Origin: Acidimicrobiia bacterium
Lineage (GTDB): Bacteria > Actinomycetota > Acidimicrobiia > Acidimicrobiales > AC-14
NCBI GenBank assembly: GCA_023265025.1
Contig: JAHFUP010000005.1
Span: forward strand, 24,492 to 88,491
Direction of reading: 5' to 3'
DNA: 64,000 nucleotides
Positions 46,842-55,631 of this stretch are shown here, piece after piece. Each line of letters opens with the position of its first letter. Position 1 is the first letter of the stretch. The translations under genes were made by a program, and so were the position numbers. The notes beneath the pieces were generated by a model. It saw only the letters and a list, made by a program, of their open reading frames with translations, was not told where the DNA came from and ran no database searches.

Positions 46842-47222
46842 GTGCACGTGGCCGATGACCTGTGGCAGACCCAGCTTGAGGCGTTCGGCACCTTTCTCCG
46901 GTCCCAGCGCCGGCTGGCCAACCTCTCCCTTCGGGAGATGGCGGAACGGACCAAGGTCTCGAATGCCTACCTGAGCCAGGTCGAGCGGGGACTGCACGCG
47001 CCATCAGTGCGCGTCCTGCGCTCGATCGCCCAGGCCCTGGACCTCTCGACCGAGGCCATGCTGGCCCACGCCGGCCTGCTCGGCGACGACCCCGCCGATG
47101 CCGCCGGCGAGTCGCCGGTCACGGAGGCAGCCATCCGCGCCGACCGCCGGCTCACCGACGACCAGAAGGAGGCGCTGCTCTCTGTCTATCGGAGCTACAT
47201 CGCCAACAACCAACGGCCCTGA
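46842..47222 (+). CDS. XRE-family regulator, likely controlling PHA genes
   Basis: GTG 46842 opens a 126-residue product. An XRE helix-turn-helix (FLRSQRRLANLSLREMAERT, KVSNAYLSQVERGLHAPS; residues 18-57) is followed by a short C-terminal region. Position between the phasin gene and the second phaC suggests it controls PHA storage, comparable in role, not sequence, to PhaR. The palindrome upstream of the phasin gene is a candidate operator. Confidence 0.82.
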   Translation: MHVADDLWQTQLEAFGTFLRSQRRLANLSLREMAERTKVSNAYLSQVERGLHAPSVRVLRSIAQALDLSTEAMLAHAGLLGDDPADAAGESPVTEAAIRADRRLTDDQKEALLSVYRSYIANNQRP

Positions 47223-47286
47223 CGGCGACGTTGCCGACCAGCCCGAGGGTGCGCCGGGCGTCGTCGGCGCCATCGCCACCGAGGCA

Positions 47287-48948
47287 TTGGGCCCCGAAGC
47301 CGGCCTGCTGGCCGGGCTCGACATCGCCAGCTTCGCCGAGGTGCTCGGCCGGGTGGTGTCCGTCCTGGCCGCCCACCCCACCCGGATGCTCGAGCCGGCC
47401 CGCCGCTACGCCGGCGCCCTGGCCTGGGCGGGCGTCGCCGCCTCCGGACGGGCCTTCGGGCTGGCGGTCGGCGGGCTGGAGCCCGAGCCGGGCGACCGCC
47501 GGTTCCGCGACCCGAGCTGGTCGAGCAACCCGTGGTTCTTCTGGCACCAGCAGGCCCACCTGGCCTGGGCGCGCTACGCCCGCGAGCTGGTGGATGCCGC
47601 CGACCTCGATCCCGCCGCCACCGACAAGGCCCATTTCGCCGTCGGACTGCTGGTCGACGCCGCCTCCCCCACCAACTTCCTCCCGACCAACCCGGTCGCC
47701 CTCCGCCGGGCGTTCGACACCGGCGGTCTTTCAGTCCTCGAAGGCCTGGCCAACTTCTTCAGTGACCTGGTCACCAACCGGGGCATGCCCCGGCAGGTCG
47801 ACACATCGGTGTTCCGCCTGGGTGAGAACCTGGCGGCCACGCCGGGCAAGGTCGTCTTCCGCAACGACCTCATGGAGCTGATCCAGTACTCGCCGCAGAC
47901 CGAGACGGTGCACGAGATCCCGTTGCTGCTCAGTCCGCCGTGGATCAACAAGTACTACATCATGGACCTGGCGCCGGGACGGAGCTTTACCGAGTGGGCG
48001 ATCTCCAACGGCCACACCGTCTTCACCATCAGCTACCGGAACCCCGACGAGTCGATGCGCGACGTCGCCCTCGACGACTACCTCCTGCGCGGCCCCCACG
48101 ACGCCCTCGACGTCATCGCCGAGATCACCGGCTGCGAGCACGTCAACATCGTCGGGCTGTGCCTGGGCGGGACGCTCACCACCATGCTGCTGGCCCACCT
48201 GGCCGCCCACGAGCACGACCGCGTCCGCTCCGCCACCCTGCTCAACACCCTGGTCGACTTCTCGGAGCCGGGCCCGATGGGCCGCTTCATCGACAAGGGC
48301 TCGGTCGAGCGCCTCAGCAAGAAGATGCTCGAGCGCGGCTACCTCGAGGCCACCGATATGTCGACGATGTTCGACCTCTTGCGGGCCCGGGACCTGATCT
48401 GGAACTACGTGGAGAGCGGGTGGCTGATGGGCCAGCCCCCGCCGGCCTTCGACATCCTGGCCTGGAACGGCGACGGCACCCGCATGCCCGCCGACATGCA
48501 CTCGTTCTACCTGCGCTACTGCTACGTCGAGAACCAGCTCGCCCGGGGCGAGATGACACTTGCCGGCACCCGCCTGCACCTCGACCGCATCACCGCCGAC
48601 ACCTACGTCCTGGCCGCGAAGGAGGACCACATCGCCCCCTGGCTGTCGTCCTACGCGTCGACGAAGGTCCTGGGCGGGGACATGCGCTTCGTGCTGACGT
48701 CGTCGGGCCACGTGGCCGGGATCGTCAACCCGCCCGGCCCCCGCCGGCGGTACTGGACCAACGACGAGCTGAGCGCCGACCCCGGGGCGTGGCTGGCGGG
48801 CGCCACCGAGCACACGGGATCGTGGTGGGAGGACTGGGCGGGCTGGATCGGCGAACGGGCCGGCGGCCGGCGCTCACCGCCCTCCATGGGCAGCGCCAGC
48901 CACCCGCCGATCGACGACGCGCCGGGCGTCTACGTCCACCAGAAGTAG
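47287..48948 (+). CDS. phaC: Polyhydroxyalkanoate synthase, second paralogue
   Basis: The product (553 residues from TTG 47287) has GLCLGG with catalytic Cys292, LLSPPWINKYYIMDLAPGRS, an Asp in AAKEDHIAPW and a His in TSSGHVAGIVNPP. Start choice: alignment to the other synthase puts the N-terminus near DIASFAEVLG, and TTG 47287 with GAGG just upstream fits. The frame is open further to ATG 47098 (616 residues), which would overlap the XRE gene by 125 bp. It shares most motifs with the synthase at 44011, so the two may form a heteromeric enzyme or have different chain-length preference. Confidence 0.88.
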   Translation: MGPEAGLLAGLDIASFAEVLGRVVSVLAAHPTRMLEPARRYAGALAWAGVAASGRAFGLAVGGLEPEPGDRRFRDPSWSSNPWFFWHQQAHLAWARYARELVDAADLDPAATDKAHFAVGLLVDAASPTNFLPTNPVALRRAFDTGGLSVLEGLANFFSDLVTNRGMPRQVDTSVFRLGENLAATPGKVVFRNDLMELIQYSPQTETVHEIPLLLSPPWINKYYIMDLAPGRSFTEWAISNGHTVFTISYRNPDESMRDVALDDYLLRGPHDALDVIAEITGCEHVNIVGLCLGGTLTTMLLAHLAAHEHDRVRSATLLNTLVDFSEPGPMGRFIDKGSVERLSKKMLERGYLEATDMSTMFDLLRARDLIWNYVESGWLMGQPPPAFDILAWNGDGTRMPADMHSFYLRYCYVENQLARGEMTLAGTRLHLDRITADTYVLAAKEDHIAPWLSSYASTKVLGGDMRFVLTSSGHVAGIVNPPGPRRRYWTNDELSADPGAWLAGATEHTGSWWEDWAGWIGERAGGRRSPPSMGSASHPPIDDAPGVYVHQK

Positions 48949-48953
48949 CGCGT

Positions 48954-49748
48954 CTACGGCCGCTCGCCAGGCACGCTGGGCGCGGCCTGGGAGTGGAACC
49001 CCCCGTCGACGTGGACGATCTCCCCGGTGGTGGCGGGGAACCAGTCCGACAGGAGCGCCACGCAGGCCTTGGCCACCGGCGAGGTGTCCCGGGAGTCCCA
49101 GCCCAGGGGCGACCGGCCGGCCCACGCCCCCTCCATCTGGTCGAACCCGGGGATACCCCGGGCCGCCACCGAGCGGAGGGGCCCGGCGGAGACGAGGTTG
49201 ACCCGGATGCGGTGGGCGCCGAGGTCGCGGGCCAGGTACCGGGCGGTTGACTCCAAAGCCGCCTTGGCCACCCCCATCCAGTCGTACGCCGGCCAGGCCT
49301 GCGTCGCGTCGAAGTCGAGGCCGACGATCGACCCGCCGGCGTCCTGCATCAGCGGCAGCACGGCCACCGCCAGCGCCTTGAGGGAGTACGTCGAGGCGTG
49401 GATGGTGGTGGCCACATCGTCCCACCCGGTGTGCAGGAAGTTGCCGCCGAGGGCAGGGGCGGGGGCGAAGCCGATGGCGTGCAGCACCCCGTCGACCCTG
49501 GTCCAGCGGCTGGCGAGGTCGGTGGTGAGTGCCTCGAGGTGCGCCGGTTGGGTGACGTCCAGCTCCAGCACGTCGGGCTCGGACGACAGCTTCCGGGCCG
49601 TCCGGCGGGTCAGGCTCATGGCCCGGCCGAAGGAGGTGAGGACGATCTCCGCCCCCTGCTCCTGGGCCAGCTTGGCCACGCCGAAGGCGATGGAGTCGGG
49701 GTTGAGGACCCCGGTGACCACGATCTTCTTGCCGTCCAGGAGGCTCAC
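48954..49748 (-). CDS. fabI: Enoyl-ACP reductase, InhA-like
   Basis: The 264-residue product has FabI/InhA features: VVTGVLNPDSIAFGVAKLAQ at the NADH site, LHAIGFAP, and the catalytic Tyr155 and Lys162 in YDWMGVAKAALE, plus the closing WFPATTGEIVHVDGGFHSQA. It performs the last step of each fatty-acid elongation round. GTG 49748 lies 22 bp after the carboxyltransferase-like gene and ends the fab operon; its stop is 5 bp from the convergent phaC stop. Confidence 0.9.
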   Translation of the reverse strand: MSLLDGKKIVVTGVLNPDSIAFGVAKLAQEQGAEIVLTSFGRAMSLTRRTARKLSSEPDVLELDVTQPAHLEALTTDLASRWTRVDGVLHAIGFAPAPALGGNFLHTGWDDVATTIHASTYSLKALAVAVLPLMQDAGGSIVGLDFDATQAWPAYDWMGVAKAALESTARYLARDLGAHRIRVNLVSAGPLRSVAARGIPGFDQMEGAWAGRSPLGWDSRDTSPVAKACVALLSDWFPATTGEIVHVDGGFHSQAAPSVPGERP

Positions 49749-49770
49749 GGTGTCATCGCATTCGCTGCGC

Positions 49771-51147
49771 TCATAGCGGCGTGTTCGAGTGCTTGGCCCG
49801 CGACGGCGGGGCGGCCCGCTTGGTGCGCAGGGCGGCGAGGCCGGCGGTGAGCAGGCGACGGGTGTCGAGGGGGTCGATGATGTCGTCGACGTAGCCCCGA
49901 TCGGCGGCGACCGCCGGCGAGCACAGGCGCTCGGTGTAGTCGGCCTCCAGCTCGGCCTGGACCCGGGCCCGCTCGGCGAGGTCGTCGATGGCCGACAGCT
50001 TGCGGCGCTGGAGCACGGCGACCGCCCCCGGGGCTCCCATGACGGCGATCTCCGACTTCGGCCAGGCCAGGCAGAGGTCGTTCCCGAGGCCCCGGGAGTC
50101 CATGGCGATGTAGGCGCCACCATACGCCTTGCGCAGCACGACACAGAGCCGGGGGACGGTGGCGTTGGCGTAGGCGTGGACCAGCTCGGCGCCGTGGCGG
50201 ATCATGCCCCGCCACTCCAGGTCGCGGCCGGGCCGGAAGCCGCCGCAGTCGACGAACGTCAACAGCGGCAGCCCGAAGGCGTCGCAGCATTGGACGAACC
50301 TCGCCGCCTTGCGTGAGGCCTCGATGTCGAGGGTGCCGGCCTGGCTCTTGGGCTGGTTGGCGATGACGCCGACGGGCATGCCGCCTAGGCGGGCGTAGCC
50401 GGTGACCACATTCGTGGCCAGGAGTGGGCGCACCTCGAGGAAGGTGCCGGCGTCGCAGACGTCGCCGATCACCGTGCGGACGTCGTAGGACGCCGTCGGC
50501 CGCTCGGGCACCACGCCGGCGCCCACCTTCGTGGGCCGGTCGAGCGGGTCGTCGGTGGGCCAGTACGGCGGGTCGTCCAGGTGGTTGGACGGCAGGTAGG
50601 ACAGCAGGTCGGCGACCGCGCCCGCCGCCTCCGCCTCGTCGAGCACGACCATCGACGCCACCCCGCTGCGGCCGGCGTGGATGTCGGCCCCACCGAGGTC
50701 GACGTGCGAGGTGGTCACGCCGGTGAACGATGCCGCGGCCCGGGGACCATTGACGTAGGCGTAGGCCTCGGCCGTCATCACCACGTGGTCGGCCAGGCCG
50801 AGGAGCAGCGCCGGCCCGCCCACGCACGGCCCGGTCACCGTAAGGAGGATTGGCACTGTTCCGGACGCGTCGGCCAGCGCCTTGGCGACCCGACCCCACG
50901 CGACCAGCGACGCCAGCCCCTCCCGCACGTCGGCCCCCGACGTGGCGATCTCGCCGACGACGGGCACGCCGGCGTCGAGCGCCAGCCGGATCGTGCGCTC
51001 GATGACCTGGCCCTCGGTCGGGCCGATGGCACCCCGATGCAGGCCGCCGTCGAGACGGAACCAGGCCACCCGCCGGCCGTCGATCTCACCGAGGGCGGCA
51101 ACGGCCGCACCCCCCCGCCGGCCGGCGACCGGGGCGGCGGCCGTCAC
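49771..51147 (-). CDS. Acyl-CoA carboxylase carboxyltransferase-like protein, short N-terminus
   Basis: The 458-residue product matches the PccB/AccD5-type carboxyltransferase: the oxyanion regions TVTGPCVGGPALL and RKAYGGAYIAMDSRGLGNDL, then PKSEIAVMGAPGAVAVLQRR, and the C-terminal GYVDDIIDPLDTRRLL. The first 70-80 residues of typical family members (the KLTARERI segment) are absent, and the usual SGGARIQEG site reads TSGADVREG. GTG 51147 overlaps the fabF stop. Its place in the fab operon suggests malonyl-CoA supply, but no biotin carboxylase is near and the nearby biotinyl-like domain lacks its modification site. Confidence 0.75.
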   Translation of the reverse strand: MTAAAPVAGRRGGAAVAALGEIDGRRVAWFRLDGGLHRGAIGPTEGQVIERTIRLALDAGVPVVGEIATSGADVREGLASLVAWGRVAKALADASGTVPILLTVTGPCVGGPALLLGLADHVVMTAEAYAYVNGPRAAASFTGVTTSHVDLGGADIHAGRSGVASMVVLDEAEAAGAVADLLSYLPSNHLDDPPYWPTDDPLDRPTKVGAGVVPERPTASYDVRTVIGDVCDAGTFLEVRPLLATNVVTGYARLGGMPVGVIANQPKSQAGTLDIEASRKAARFVQCCDAFGLPLLTFVDCGGFRPGRDLEWRGMIRHGAELVHAYANATVPRLCVVLRKAYGGAYIAMDSRGLGNDLCLAWPKSEIAVMGAPGAVAVLQRRKLSAIDDLAERARVQAELEADYTERLCSPAVAADRGYVDDIIDPLDTRRLLTAGLAALRTKRAAPPSRAKHSNTPL

Positions 51148-52376
51148 CCTGTGTAGGGCGTCAGAACGAGAGTGGCATTGTGCCCGCCGAAGCCGAACGA
51201 GTTCGACACGACGGGGGCGGCGGCCAGCGCGCGGGGCTCGCCGGCCACCACGTCGACCGCCAGCTCCGGCTCGGCGCGGGAGTGGTTGGCGGTCGGGGGG
51301 ATCAACCCGTCGCGGATGGCCAGCAGAGAGGCCACGGCTTCCACCGCGCCGGCGGCGGCGATCAGGTGCCCGATGGACCCCTTCGCCGACGTGAGCGGCA
51401 CCGTGTGCTCGCCGAACACCTTGACCACGGCCTCGGCTTCGGCCGCGTCGTTGAGGTCGGTGGACGTCCCGTGGGCGTTGATGTGGCCGATGTCGCCCGG
51501 CTCGAGGCCGGCGTCGGCTAGGGCGAGACGCATGCAATGGGCCGCGCCCGCACCCCCGGGCGACGGGGCGGTCACGTGGTAGGCGTCGGAATTGCGGCCG
51601 TACCCGGCCAGTTCCCCGTAGATGCGGGCGCCACGGGCGACGGCCCGGTCCCATGACTCCAGCACGACGAAGCCGGCGCCCTCGCCCATGACGAAGCCGT
51701 CGCGGTCGATGTCGAAGGGCCGGGAGGCCAGGGTCGGCTCGTCGTTGCGGTTGCTGAGCGCGCCCATGCGGGCGAAGGCGGCGATGGCGATGGGCGTCAC
51801 ACACGCCTCGGACCCGCCGGCCAGCACCACGTCAGAGGAGCCCTCACGGATCAGGCGGCCGGCCTCGCCGATCGCGTTCGTGCCGCCGGCACAGGCGGTG
51901 GCGATGCAAAAGTTCGGCCCGGTCCACCCCAGCTTCAGGCCGACCAGGGCGGCGGCCGCGTTGGGCATCATCATCGGCACCAGCATCGGCGACACCCGGG
52001 CCGGGCCCCGGGAGAAGAGGTTGTACTCCTGCTCCTCCTGGGTAATGAGCCCGCCCACGCCTGCGGCGGCCACCACGCCGCAGCGGGCCGGGTCGGCGCC
52101 GAGCTCGCCGGCGTCGGCCAGGGCGTCGGCCGCGGCGCCGAAGGCGAGCTGGGCCACCCGGTCGGTGCGCCGGGTCTCCTTGCTGTCGAAGTACGACGCC
52201 GGGTCGAACTCGGTGACCTCACAGGCGAACCGGACGGGCAGCGCCGCGGGGTCGATCCGCCGGATCGGCGCCGCGCAGGAGCGACCGGCCAGCAGGGTGG
52301 CCCAGAACGAGTCCAAGTCACAGCCGGCGGGGGTCTTGACGCCGAGCCCGGTGATGGCGACTCTCGTGCGACTCAT
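51144..52376 (-). CDS. fabF: Beta-ketoacyl-ACP synthase II
   Basis: The 410-residue product has the Cys-His-His triad of elongating condensing enzymes: Cys162 in TACAGGTN, His302 in NAHGTSTD and His337 in KGSIGHLIAAAG, with the closing SNSFGFGGHNATLVL. It extends acyl-ACP with malonyl-ACP. ATG 52376 overlaps the ACP stop by 4 bp and the end overlaps the next start, showing tight operon coupling. Confidence 0.93.
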   Translation of the reverse strand: MSRTRVAITGLGVKTPAGCDLDSFWATLLAGRSCAAPIRRIDPAALPVRFACEVTEFDPASYFDSKETRRTDRVAQLAFGAAADALADAGELGADPARCGVVAAAGVGGLITQEEQEYNLFSRGPARVSPMLVPMMMPNAAAALVGLKLGWTGPNFCIATACAGGTNAIGEAGRLIREGSSDVVLAGGSEACVTPIAIAAFARMGALSNRNDEPTLASRPFDIDRDGFVMGEGAGFVVLESWDRAVARGARIYGELAGYGRNSDAYHVTAPSPGGAGAAHCMRLALADAGLEPGDIGHINAHGTSTDLNDAAEAEAVVKVFGEHTVPLTSAKGSIGHLIAAAGAVEAVASLLAIRDGLIPPTANHSRAEPELAVDVVAGEPRALAAAPVVSNSFGFGGHNATLVLTPYTG

Positions 52377-52639
52377 CCGGCGGTGGTCTCGGCCCGCTCG
52401 GCGACGATCCCGGTGATGACGTCGGCCGCCTGGCCCACCGTGCCGACGCCGTCGAAGGCTTCGGTCGGCAGGTCGACATCGAGCTTCTCCTGGAGGATCT
52501 CGAGGATCTCGAGGACGCTCAGGCTGTCGCCGTTGAGGTCCTCGACGAAGCGGGCGTCGGCGGTGACGGTCGCCCGGTCGACGTCCATCACCTCGACCGC
52601 GGCGTCGGTCAGGAGCTCGAGGATCTGGTCGCGGTCCAT
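52373..52639 (-). CDS. acpP: Acyl carrier protein
   Basis: The 88-residue acidic product has the phosphopantetheine site FVEDLNGDSLSVLEILEILQ (Ser39) in the usual helix II context. Compared with common ACPs the motif is DSLS rather than DSLD. It carries growing acyl chains for the neighbouring synthases. ATG 52639 follows GGGAGG; a further in-frame upstream start is not needed. Confidence 0.92.
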   Translation of the reverse strand: MDRDQILELLTDAAVEVMDVDRATVTADARFVEDLNGDSLSVLEILEILQEKLDVDLPTEAFDGVGTVGQAADVITGIVAERAETTAG

Positions 52640-52679
52640 GTGCGTGTGGCCTCCCACTACTCGTCTGTATCGATCAAAA

Positions 52680-53423
52680 TTAGTGGCCCATGCCCAGCCC
52701 GCCATCGACGGGGATCACAGAGCCGGTCACATAGCCTGCCGCGTCTGAGGCGAGGAACGCCACAACGGCGGCGACCTCCTCCGGCGTGCCGAACCGGCCG
52801 AGCGGCACCAGAGCCGTCATCTCGGCCTTGCGGGCGTCGGTGACCGCATCGGTCATGGCCGTGGCGATGGGCCCGGGGGCGACGACATTGACCGTCACGC
52901 CCCGGCCGCCCAACTCGCGGGCGAGGGCCCGGCTGAGCCCGACCAGCCCGGCCTTGGCCGCCGCGTAGTTGGCCTGGCCGGCGGCGCCGGTGAGGGCGAC
53001 CACCGATCCCATGGCGATCATCCGGCCCCAGCGGGCCCGCACCATGCCGGGCATGGCCCGGCGCATGGCGTAGAAGGCACCGTCGAGATTGGTGCGCAGC
53101 ACCCGGCTCCACTGGTCGTCGGACATGCGCATCGACAGGCCGTCACCGGTCACGCCGGCGTTGGCCACCAGCACCTCGACCTTGCCCCACGCCGCCTCGA
53201 CCCGGCCGAAGGCGGCGTCGAGGGCGGCGGGGTCGGACACGTCGGCCTGGAAGGTCATGGCGTCGGTGCCGAGGGCCTCGATGGCCGCGCACGTCTCCTC
53301 GGCGGCCGCCGCATCGGAGGCGTAGCCCACCGCCACCCGGTGGCCTGACTCGGCCAGTGCCACGGCCACGGCCCGGCCGATGCCCCGGGACCCGCCGGTC
53401 ACCAGGGCGATCCGTCCGCCCAT
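52680..53423 (-). CDS. fabG: 3-oxoacyl-ACP reductase
   Basis: The 247-residue SDR protein has the NADPH motif TGGSRGIGRAVA (residues 9-20), NAG at 88-90 and catalytic Ser140, Tyr153, Lys157 (SVVALTGAAGQANYAAAKAG). It reduces 3-ketoacyl-ACP to the (R)-3-hydroxy form and could also feed the PHA synthases. ATG 53423 overlaps the FabH stop. Confidence 0.92.
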   Translation of the reverse strand: MGGRIALVTGGSRGIGRAVAVALAESGHRVAVGYASDAAAAEETCAAIEALGTDAMTFQADVSDPAALDAAFGRVEAAWGKVEVLVANAGVTGDGLSMRMSDDQWSRVLRTNLDGAFYAMRRAMPGMVRARWGRMIAMGSVVALTGAAGQANYAAAKAGLVGLSRALARELGGRGVTVNVVAPGPIATAMTDAVTDARKAEMTALVPLGRFGTPEEVAAVVAFLASDAAGYVTGSVIPVDGGLGMGH

Positions 53424-54421
53424 CAGCGGTCCCAGCGCACCAGTGCGCTGGCCCACGACATCCCGGCGCCGAACCCGGAAAGGAGGACGATGTCGCCCTT
53501 CTCCAGCCGGCCGGCGTCGGCCGCTTCGGCCAGCGCGATCGGCACGGAGGCGGCCGAGGTGTTGCCGTAACGCTCGATGTTGACGAACGTGCGCTCGGGT
53601 GGGACGCCCAGCTTGGCGGCCGCCGAGTCGATAATGCGTGCATTGGCTTGATGGGGAATGAAAAGTGCGACGTCGTCGGCGGTGAGGCCGGCGTGGTCGA
53701 GGGTGACCCGCGCAGAGTCCACGATCACCCGCACGGCGCGCCGGAACACCTCCCGCCCATCCATCTTGAGCCAGTGCTCGCCGCCGGCCACCGTGGCCGC
53801 CGACGTCGGCATGCGGCTGCCGCCGGCCGGGATGCCGAGGAGGCCGGTGAGGGAGCCGTCGCAACCGAGGTCCCAGGCCAGCAGGCCGACCTCGTCGCTC
53901 GGGGTGAGGACCACGGCGCCGGCGCCGTCACCGAAGAGGATCACCGTCGACCGGTCGAAGGGGTCGACCACCCGGGTCAGCGTTTCGGCCCCGATGACCA
54001 GCACCGGTCCCATCGCACCGGAGGCGACCATGGAGGCGCCGGCGACGAGGGCATAGACGAATCCTGAGCAGGCGGCGTCGATGTCAAAGGCGCCGCAGCG
54101 CAGGCCGAGGGCGTCCTGCACGAACGAGCTGGTCGGCGGGATCGGCTGCTCGGAGGTGCAGGTGGCGACGATGCACAGGCCGATGTCGCCCGGGTCGATG
54201 CCGGCGTCCTTGATGGCGGCCAGACCGGCCTCGATGGCCAGGCTGGCCGTGGACTCGCCCTCACCGGCGACCCGACGCTCCTTGATCCCGGTCCGTTCGG
54301 TGATCCATGCGTCGTTGGTGTCGACGGTTTTGGAGAGGTCGTCGTTGGTGACCCGCCGTTCGGGGACCGCCATTCCCCAGCCGCTGATGGCGACCCGCAA
54401 CCCCGTTTGGGTCGGGCTCAA
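53423..54421 (-). CDS. fabH: Beta-ketoacyl-ACP synthase III
   Basis: The 332-residue product has the initiating-synthase triad Cys118 (DIDAACSGFVY), His257 (FIPHQANARI) and Asn287 (ERYGNTSAASVP). It starts chains by condensing acyl-CoA with malonyl-ACP. TTG 54421 overlaps the stop of the biotinyl-like gene; no other start is available nearer to the conserved region. Confidence 0.92.
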   Translation of the reverse strand: MSPTQTGLRVAISGWGMAVPERRVTNDDLSKTVDTNDAWITERTGIKERRVAGEGESTASLAIEAGLAAIKDAGIDPGDIGLCIVATCTSEQPIPPTSSFVQDALGLRCGAFDIDAACSGFVYALVAGASMVASGAMGPVLVIGAETLTRVVDPFDRSTVILFGDGAGAVVLTPSDEVGLLAWDLGCDGSLTGLLGIPAGGSRMPTSAATVAGGEHWLKMDGREVFRRAVRVIVDSARVTLDHAGLTADDVALFIPHQANARIIDSAAAKLGVPPERTFVNIERYGNTSAASVPIALAEAADAGRLEKGDIVLLSGFGAGMSWASALVRWDR

Positions 54422-54693
54422 ATCTGTGCGCTACGGAGCCAGGCCACCGGCTGACCCTCGCGGACCCGCTCGCCGGCGTGGGCCAGCAGGCCCATGAGCT
54501 TGCCGCCGAACGGCGAGCGGACCGGCGTGGAGTGGCCTTTGCCCTCGACGAAGCCGATCACCTGCTCGGCCACCACCGGCGTCTCCAGGGCGACGTCACC
54601 CTCCTCGACGGGGCGGAACGTGCCCTGCGCCGGCGCCACGATCACCCGCTCCGGGACCGCAAGGGTCTCGCCGTGGATCGTTCCGGTCTCCAT
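54418..54693 (-). CDS. Biotinyl/lipoyl-like domain protein lacking the biotin lysine motif
   Basis: The 91-residue product folds by pattern as one biotinyl/lipoyl domain: VIVAPAQGTFRPVEEGD, then EQVIGFVEGKGHSTPVRSPF and GGKLMGLLAHAGERVREGQP. Where BCCP has EAMKM, this protein has EGKGH: the single Lys (52) is offset by one position and both flanking Met are absent. It is encoded between fabD and fabH and overlaps fabH. Either an atypical carrier or a structural, non-modified partner of the carboxyltransferase-like protein. Confidence 0.7.
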   Translation of the reverse strand: METGTIHGETLAVPERVIVAPAQGTFRPVEEGDVALETPVVAEQVIGFVEGKGHSTPVRSPFGGKLMGLLAHAGERVREGQPVAWLRSAQI

Positions 54694-55599
54694 CTATGCG
54701 ACCTCCAGAGGGGCATCGGTGGGCGCGGCCATGCTCCGCAGGTTCACGGTGGAGCCGACGGTGCGCTTGGCGAGGCCGGTCAGGACGTTGCCCGGCCCCG
54801 TCTCTATGAATTGGGTACAGCCCATTCCGACCAGCGTCTCCATCGACGAGCGCCAGCGTACGGGCGAGATGAGGTGGTCGGCCAGCCGCTGGGGCCAGCC
54901 GTCGGCGCCGGCGTAGGGCCGGGCGTCGGTGTTCGAGATGACGGGAGCCGACGGCACCCCGAAGGCGGTCGTCGCCAGCACGGCGGCGAAGGCGTCGGCC
55001 GCGGGCTGCATCAGCGGTGTGTGGAAGGCGGCCTGGACCTTGAGGGGGACGACCCGACGCACGCCGAGGTCGCGGGCCCGCTCGGTGGCCGCCGCCAGCC
55101 CCTCGGAGGTGCCGCCGATGACGACCTGGCCCGGGGCGTTGTCGTTGGCCACCCAGGCGTCGACGTCGGTGCACGCCTTCTCGGCGGTGTCCAGGTCGGC
55201 GCCGATCAGGGCGGCCATGCGACCGGGCGACGCGTCGGCGGCCGCCTGGGTGCAGTCGGCCCGGGCCACGGCCAGCGCGACCCCATCAGCGAGATTGAGC
55301 GATCCTGACGCGATCAGCGCGGTGATCTGGCCGAGGGAGTGCCCGGCAAAGGCCAGCGGCGCCTCGACGTGGTCCCGCAGGCCCTCCCAGGCCAGCAGCG
55401 AGGCCAGCAGCACCGAGAGCTGCGCCTCACGGGTGCGGCTCAGCTCGCCCGCGCCGGCGTCAAGGAGCAGGTGGGCCAGGGGCAGGTCGACGGCCTTCTC
55501 GGCCCTTTCCACGATCTCCCACACCGGTGACCCGCGCCAGGGCACGCCCATCTGCGGGGTCTGCGTCCCCTGGCCGGGGAAGAGGACGGCAATGGCCAC
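54694..55599 (-). CDS. fabD: Malonyl-CoA:ACP transacylase
   Basis: The 301-residue product has the FabD signatures LFPGQGTQTPQMG, the nucleophile Ser88 in AFAGHSLGQITAL, the active-site His193 in AAFHTPLM and the closing ETGPGNVLTGLAKRT. It moves malonyl from CoA to ACP. GTG 55599 is 32 bp after the trpA stop, so fab and trp genes probably share a transcript. It is directly followed by the biotinyl-like gene. Confidence 0.92.
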   Translation of the reverse strand: MAIAVLFPGQGTQTPQMGVPWRGSPVWEIVERAEKAVDLPLAHLLLDAGAGELSRTREAQLSVLLASLLAWEGLRDHVEAPLAFAGHSLGQITALIASGSLNLADGVALAVARADCTQAAADASPGRMAALIGADLDTAEKACTDVDAWVANDNAPGQVVIGGTSEGLAAATERARDLGVRRVVPLKVQAAFHTPLMQPAADAFAAVLATTAFGVPSAPVISNTDARPYAGADGWPQRLADHLISPVRWRSSMETLVGMGCTQFIETGPGNVLTGLAKRTVGSTVNLRSMAAPTDAPLEVA

Positions 55600-55631
55600 T
55601 GCACGGTCTGACCTCGACCGGCGAGAGAGAG

